Shown here one piece after another: positions 4,886-7,921 of a DNA stretch of 7,921 nt. The position numbers and the translations under genes were made by a program. How positions within the stretch are numbered: the first letter of the stretch is position 1; each line of letters begins with the position of its first letter. The notes under the pieces are model-generated. The model was not told where the DNA came from. It ran no database searches and was given only the letters and a program-made list of their open reading frames with translations. The DNA is from Methanobacteriota archaeon. GTDB lineage: Archaea > Halobacteriota > Methanosarcinia > Methanosarcinales > Methanoperedenaceae. Location of the stretch: assembly GCA_018900975.1 (NCBI GenBank), contig JAHIFK010000249.1:1-7921 (forward strand), in the 5' to 3' direction.

Positions 4886-5420
4886 CAAAACCTCCCAGGT
4901 ATTTATTAGCATAATTATCTGAAATCTTCAGTTTAGTTAAGAACATTTTGAGCAATACAATATTTAAATTATCTTTAAAAAGCTTGAACAGGAACCGCGC
5001 ATCTTCAATATCCTTTTCTGATCCTAGAAATAGCTTGTAAGGAATCTGCAATTCAAGTGGAGATAGATATAATGACCTATCGGCAATCTTTACATGCTTT
5101 CTATGATCAAGGGAATACCTATCAAGGTCATTTTTTACAAATTTAAGCTCAATGTTCGGAATAAAATTTCCTTTTTTCGCTATTCGTATGGCTTGATGAT
5201 ACCAGAATTTTAAGAATTTTTCAAAGGATATATTTTCGATAAAAATGTCCACATCTTCGCTCATCCTGCTGCGCCCGAAAAGAATAGCGACATAACCCGA
5301 AATAATTACATAGTTTATATTATTTGTTTGCAGATGTTCTGCGAAACTTAAAACGAAACTATCCAGTAAAGAAAGCTCCCTATCAAATATTATTTTATCC
5401 TCTTTGAATTCAATTTCCAT
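4875..5420 (-). CDS. Nucleotidyltransferase-fold protein (AbiEii/DUF6036-like)
   Basis: A 181-residue protein with the core of a polymerase-beta-type nucleotidyltransferase: the turn S41-G42-Y43, then FGRSRMSEDVDIFI with metal-binding D56 and D58. The motif LSPLELQIPYKLFLGSEKDIEDA (about 119-141, here in outline) is typical of the AbiEii-like branch whose members act as toxins or tRNA/protein nucleotidylating enzymes; the third catalytic acid cannot be fixed by eye. It is distinct from the MNT at 3057-3497, which has the short GSRA turn. The ATG at 5420 follows a weak GGA-rich site and a (TA)8 tract suited to be its promoter. It precedes and overlaps the 53-aa gene. The two-gene unit lies exactly between two hsdS 3' ends, suggesting insertion as a cassette. 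Fold confident; substrate unknown. Confidence 0.8.
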   Translation of the reverse strand: MEIEFKEDKIIFDRELSLLDSFVLSFAEHLQTNNINYVIISGYVAILFGRSRMSEDVDIFIENISFEKFLKFWYHQAIRIAKKGNFIPNIELKFVKNDLDRYSLDHRKHVKIADRSLYLSPLELQIPYKLFLGSEKDIEDARFLFKLFKDNLNIVLLKMFLTKLKISDNYANKYLGGFDES

Positions 5421-5454
5421 TTATTTTTTCCAACTTCTTTAACAAGATTTTTGC

Positions 5455-5470
5455 TATATATATATATATA
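5455..5470 (-). promoter_or_regulatory. (TA)8 tract, probable TATA element of the nucleotidyltransferase gene
   Basis: Eight perfect TA dinucleotides lie 35-50 bases upstream of the ATG at 5420, where an archaeal TATA box would put the transcript start near 5430. Dinucleotide tracts of this length are prone to slippage, so promoter spacing could vary between cells. It lies 4 bases after the stop of hsdS relic A. Confidence 0.45.
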
Positions 5471-5474
5471 ACAT

Positions 5475-5630
5475 TCACATCTCCCCCTTAAATGCTTTAT
5501 CTAGCACAGTCGGCAGTAGCGCGTCCTGTTCGGCGCCGGTCTCTACCTGAAGGAGCCTGAGCACGTCCACTTTTGCCTGAAGCGCGTCGAGGTAGGCAAC
5601 GGATGCGGCACTGTTCTGGGGGGTCGGGAA
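5475..5630 (-). pseudogene. hsdS 3'-end remnant (copy A)
   Basis: The minus strand encodes AYLDALQAKVDVLRLLQ, then VETGAEQDALLPTVLDKAFK and GEM with a stop at 5477-5475, the classic C-terminal conserved region of a type I specificity subunit. Upstream, PPEQCRI continues the homology in another frame. A single extra G:C pair at about 5601-5602, absent from copy B, accounts for the shift. Target-recognition domains are absent and nothing hsdS-like is visible beyond about 5630. An ATG at 5636 could give a 53-aa peptide with the coiled-coil-like helix, but the main reading is a decayed gene end. Relative to copy B it is a direct repeat of roughly 80% identity by eye. Confidence 0.87.
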
Positions 5631-5730
5631 ATTCATTCGCTCTTATCAGTAAGGTTTAATATGTTCAAATTCTGATATCAAACGAAAAGGGTTTTAAGGC
5701 GAAAGAATGCGGTAAAGATACCATATACCA

Positions 5731-5771
5731 GGTGACCGTTAATTGCACCAACATGTAATGTAACGGTCACC
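5731..5771. repeat. 11-bp perfect inverted repeat GGTGACCGTTA / TAACGGTCACC
   Basis: Arms at 5731-5741 and 5761-5771 pair perfectly across a 19-base spacer. There is no T-run on either side, so a terminator is unlikely. It lies just upstream of the TTAAAT box of the HicB-like stub and could be its operator, since type II antitoxins bind such palindromes; it could also be a trace of a mobile element. The stretch from about 5637 to 5730 shows nothing else I can name. Confidence 0.6.
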
Positions 5772-5815
5772 GTATTCCGACATCCTTAAATCCCGGAATA
5801 GCGTCTAAATCAACC

Positions 5816-5923
5816 ATGGCAAAAAAATCCAAAACTACGAAGCTCACTCTCCCCGTCATTGTTGAAAAAGACGAGGATGAAGTCTATGATATTGCACATA
5901 TTCAGGAATTCAACATCACATAA
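5816..5923 (+). CDS. Truncated HicB-like antitoxin stub
   Basis: A 35-codon frame begins MAKKSKTTKLTLPVIVEKD and continues EDEVYDIAH before a TAA at 5921. LPVIVEKDEDG-x-Y is the start of HicB antitoxins, which normally go on with a cysteine/proline-containing strand and a DNA-binding tail for 70-140 residues. The remainder is missing and no hicA toxin gene is beside it, so this is probably a relic. The end overlaps the dnaJ stop by eight bases on the opposite strand. TTAAAT about 28 bases before the ATG, and no ribosome-binding site, would allow a leaderless transcript. An independent tiny gene is possible but less likely. Confidence 0.5.
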   Translation: MAKKSKTTKLTLPVIVEKDEDEVYDIAHIQEFNIT

Positions 5924-7055
5924 TTCCAAAGAACCCTTTGCTCTTTATCTTCTCCCCGCTTATTTCGGCAAATTCCTTTAAAAGCTGCTTTTGCTTTTCG
6001 TTCAGCTTTGTCGGCACCTCTACCTTTACCTTCACAAGCTCGTCACCTTTACCTGACCCGTGAAGACTGGGAAAACCCTTGCCCCGGAGGCGAAACACAT
6101 GACCGTTCTGTGTCCCGGCAGGGATCTTCATAGATGCTTTTCCGTCCAGCGTTGGTACATGGATCTCATCACCCAGCGCTGCCTGTGCGAAACTGATGCT
6201 GGCTTCCATGACAACATCATTTTCATGGCGGGTGAAGATCTTGTGGGGCTTGACATATAACTCCACATAAAGGTCACCCGGAGGTCCACCTTTTTGTCCG
6301 GCTTCTCCTTCGCCAGAAACCCGAAGTCTTGAACCTGAATCAACGCCAGGCGGGATCTTGACTTCCAGTTTTCGTTTCTTCTGCACAATGCCTGAACCAT
6401 GGCATGTCGTACACGGAGAATCAATAACATTCCCTGCGCCCCGGCACGTCCCGCAGGTCGAGGTCGTCATGAACCTGCCAAATGGTGTGTTCTGCGCCCT
6501 GCTCACCTGACCTGTGCCGCGGCATGTGGTGCAGGTCTTCGGGGATGTTCCCGGTTTTGCTCCGCTTCCTTTACATACATCGCAGGTCTCATTCCTGGGG
6601 TATTCAAGATTGACCTTTTTTCCTGATGCCGCTTCCTCGAACTCGATAGCAAGTTCATAGAGCATATCAGACCCGCGCCCTGGTCCTTCGCGTCTTCCAC
6701 CTCCACCGCTAAAGAACGAATCAAAAATACCGCCGCCTCTGCCGCCCCCACCTCCAAAACCGAAACCCTTTAGGATATCTTCAATGTCAGGAGCTGCGCC
6801 CCTGAAAATATCTTCCTGCGAATACCTCTGGTCTATACCCGCGTGACCAAACTGGTCATACTGCTGGCGCTTGGTCTGGTCTTCCAGTACGGCGTAGGCT
6901 TCAGACATTTCCTTGAATTTTTCCTCAGCGTCAGGGGCTTTGTTCCTGTCTGGATGATACTGCATTGCAAGCTTGCGGTAAGCTGATTTGATCTCATCGG
7001 CCGATGCTTTTTTATCCACACCGAGAATCTCGTAGTAGTCGCGTTTAGTAGCCAT
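5916..7055 (-). CDS. dnaJ: Chaperone protein DnaJ (Hsp40)
   Basis: DnaJ delivers unfolded clients to DnaK and stimulates its ATPase in the cytosol. All type I domains are present in 379 residues. The J domain has H34-P35-D36 in QYHPDRNK. A Gly/Phe-rich linker spans about 97-128. Four CxxCxGxG zinc motifs lie at 158-165, 175-182, 201-208 and 215-222. The substrate-binding beta domains follow, and the protein ends GFFGIM. The AGIDQRYSQEDIF segment after the J domain resembles archaeal Methanosarcina-type DnaJ. ATG 7055 gives the usual MATKRDYYEILGV start. A GTG at 7064 has the better-placed AAAGGT and would add three residues. The gene lies 60-70 bases after dnaK in the same direction, the normal dnaK-dnaJ order; a T7 run on the minus strand at 5827-5821 is a possible terminator. 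Confidence 0.97.
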   Translation of the reverse strand: MATKRDYYEILGVDKKASADEIKSAYRKLAMQYHPDRNKAPDAEEKFKEMSEAYAVLEDQTKRQQYDQFGHAGIDQRYSQEDIFRGAAPDIEDILKGFGFGGGGGRGGGIFDSFFSGGGGRREGPGRGSDMLYELAIEFEEAASGKKVNLEYPRNETCDVCKGSGAKPGTSPKTCTTCRGTGQVSRAQNTPFGRFMTTSTCGTCRGAGNVIDSPCTTCHGSGIVQKKRKLEVKIPPGVDSGSRLRVSGEGEAGQKGGPPGDLYVELYVKPHKIFTRHENDVVMEASISFAQAALGDEIHVPTLDGKASMKIPAGTQNGHVFRLRGKGFPSLHGSGKGDELVKVKVEVPTKLNEKQKQLLKEFAEISGEKIKSKGFFGIM

Positions 7056-7104
7056 GAATTGCACTTATAATGACCTTTCAGGCAAAAAAAGTTTGTTTTT
7101 GTGA

Positions 7105-7125
7105 GGAGAAGGTTTTACCTTCTCC
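7105..7125 (-). terminator. Hairpin between dnaK and dnaJ
   Basis: Three bases after the dnaK stop, GGAGAAGGT pairs perfectly with ACCTTCTCC around a three-base loop, 9 pairs in all. A T7 run (7090-7084 on the minus strand) follows about 14 bases later, which could give partial termination; alternatively the stem protects the 3' end of dnaK mRNA after processing. Either would lower dnaJ relative to dnaK. Confidence 0.55.
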
Positions 7126-7127
7126 GA

Positions 7128-7921
7128 TCACTTCTTGTCCTCATCCACTACCTTGTATTCAGCATCCGTTACTGTCTCATCTTTCTTTTCTTCCTGTGGA
7201 GGTTCTTGCTGTTCTGAGTTTCCTCCCGGCTGGCCCTGTTGCTGAGCCTGCTGCTGATAAAGTATCGTGGTGATCGCATGCATTTCCTTTGTGAGATCTT
7301 CGATCGCAGACTTTATCCTGCCAATATCCTCGCTCTTTAAGGCATCCCGTGTTACTTCAATGGCTTTTTCGACCTTCTGTTTCTGGTCGCCTGTAACCTT
7401 ATCGCCAAGCTCCTTAAGCGCCTTTTCTGTTGTATATATCAGAGTATCGGCCTGGTTCGTTACCTCGACTTTCTCTTTACGCTGCCTATCCTCTTCTGCG
7501 AATTTTTCGGCGTCCTTGATCTTACGGTCTATCTCATCCGATGCCATCTTCAGGGGAGCAGTTATTGTCATCTTCTGTTCTTTGCCTGTTCCCATATCTT
7601 TTGCAGTCACATGCAGTATCCCGTTCGCATCAATATCAAAGGTAACTTCTATCTGCGGGATCCCGCGCGGAGCCGGGGGTAAGCCTACAAGGTTGAATCT
7701 GCCAAGGGTAACGTTGTCGTATGCCATGGCTCTTTCTCCCTGGATCACAACGATCTCCACCGTAGTCTGGCTGTCAGCATCGGTTGAGAATATCTGGCTT
7801 TTCCGGGTAGGAACTGTTGTATTCCTGTCTATGAGCTTTGTCATGACATGACCAAGGGTCTCGATGCCAAGGGTCAGGGGGGTAACATCAAGCAGCAAGA
7901 TATCCTTAACTTCACCTGAAA
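7128..7921 (-). CDS. dnaK: Chaperone protein DnaK (Hsp70), C-terminal part
   Basis: Only the last 264 codons are in the window; the ATPase domain lies beyond the right edge. The visible part starts in SGEVKDILLLDVTPLTLGIE, the interdomain linker and first substrate-binding strand. The beta-sandwich follows, with TVPTRKSQIFSTDADSQT, GRFNLVGLPPAPRG and FDIDANGILHVTAKD. The helical lid spans from about residue 150 to 220. A low-complexity QQQ/GQPGG tail leads to DAEYKVVDEDKK, the usual acidic end. DnaK binds hydrophobic segments of unfolded proteins in an ATP cycle driven by DnaJ and GrpE. It is followed by dnaJ on the same strand; both are probably part of a heat-shock operon whose promoter is outside the window. 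Confidence 0.97.
   Translation of the reverse strand, partial: SGEVKDILLLDVTPLTLGIETLGHVMTKLIDRNTTVPTRKSQIFSTDADSQTTVEIVVIQGERAMAYDNVTLGRFNLVGLPPAPRGIPQIEVTFDIDANGILHVTAKDMGTGKEQKMTITAPLKMASDEIDRKIKDAEKFAEEDRQRKEKVEVTNQADTLIYTTEKALKELGDKVTGDQKQKVEKAIEVTRDALKSEDIGRIKSAIEDLTKEMHAITTILYQQQAQQQGQPGGNSEQQEPPQEEKKDETVTDAEYKVVDEDKK

Noticed and set aside
6060..6757. Frames inside dnaJ on either strand, and the 194-codon plus-strand frame opposite dnaK (7267-7851)
   Set aside because: They are shadows of strongly conserved chaperone coding sequence and show no motifs of their own.

Overview
The window looks like archaeal chromosome, probably from a methanogen or methanotroph relative (Methanosarcinales or Methanoperedens-like). 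The DnaJ and DnaK sequences resemble those lineages, promoters look like archaeal TATA boxes rather than -35/-10 pairs, and the accessory genes (VapBC, MNT/HEPN) are of a kind common there. The lineage is an inference from memory of these families, not a computed placement.

Right third (5816-7921): a housekeeping block. The 3' part of dnaK and a complete dnaJ lie on the minus strand. A 9-bp perfect hairpin sits between them, and a 35-codon stub of a HicB-type antitoxin converges on the dnaJ stop.

Left and middle (1-5640): the wreck of a type I restriction-modification locus on the minus strand. The order hsdS then hsdR is still readable. At the left edge hsdR starts normally, but its homology stops at about residue 277, before the DEAD/DECH motif. 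Three relics of the conserved hsdS 3' end lie at 5475-5630, 4567-4716 and 946-1014. Accessory cassettes fill the gaps between them: a nucleotidyltransferase gene with a 53-aa partner (between the first two relics), an orphan 143-aa Cys-containing protein, an MNT/HEPN pair, and a VapBC pair on the opposite strand.

The most unusual feature is the non-coding DNA around these cassettes. Three blocks (about 1071-1547, 2275-2620, 3630-4100) are built from the same interchangeable modules in a fixed order and orientation. I name the modules b (C-rich, GC-rich), c or f (9-10-nt words of the ATCCGCGTTC type), d (a 26-bp imperfect inverted repeat of CAGGAT words), a (an AT-rich TATA-like segment) and e (CTTTGCG words). 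The blocks flank the VapBC and MNT/HEPN cassettes, as hsdS 3' ends flank the nucleotidyltransferase cassette. My reading is that a decayed hsd locus became a landing zone where toxin-antitoxin and nucleotidyltransferase cassettes accumulated between dispersed repeats. The repeats and relics are visible directly; the mechanism is inference.
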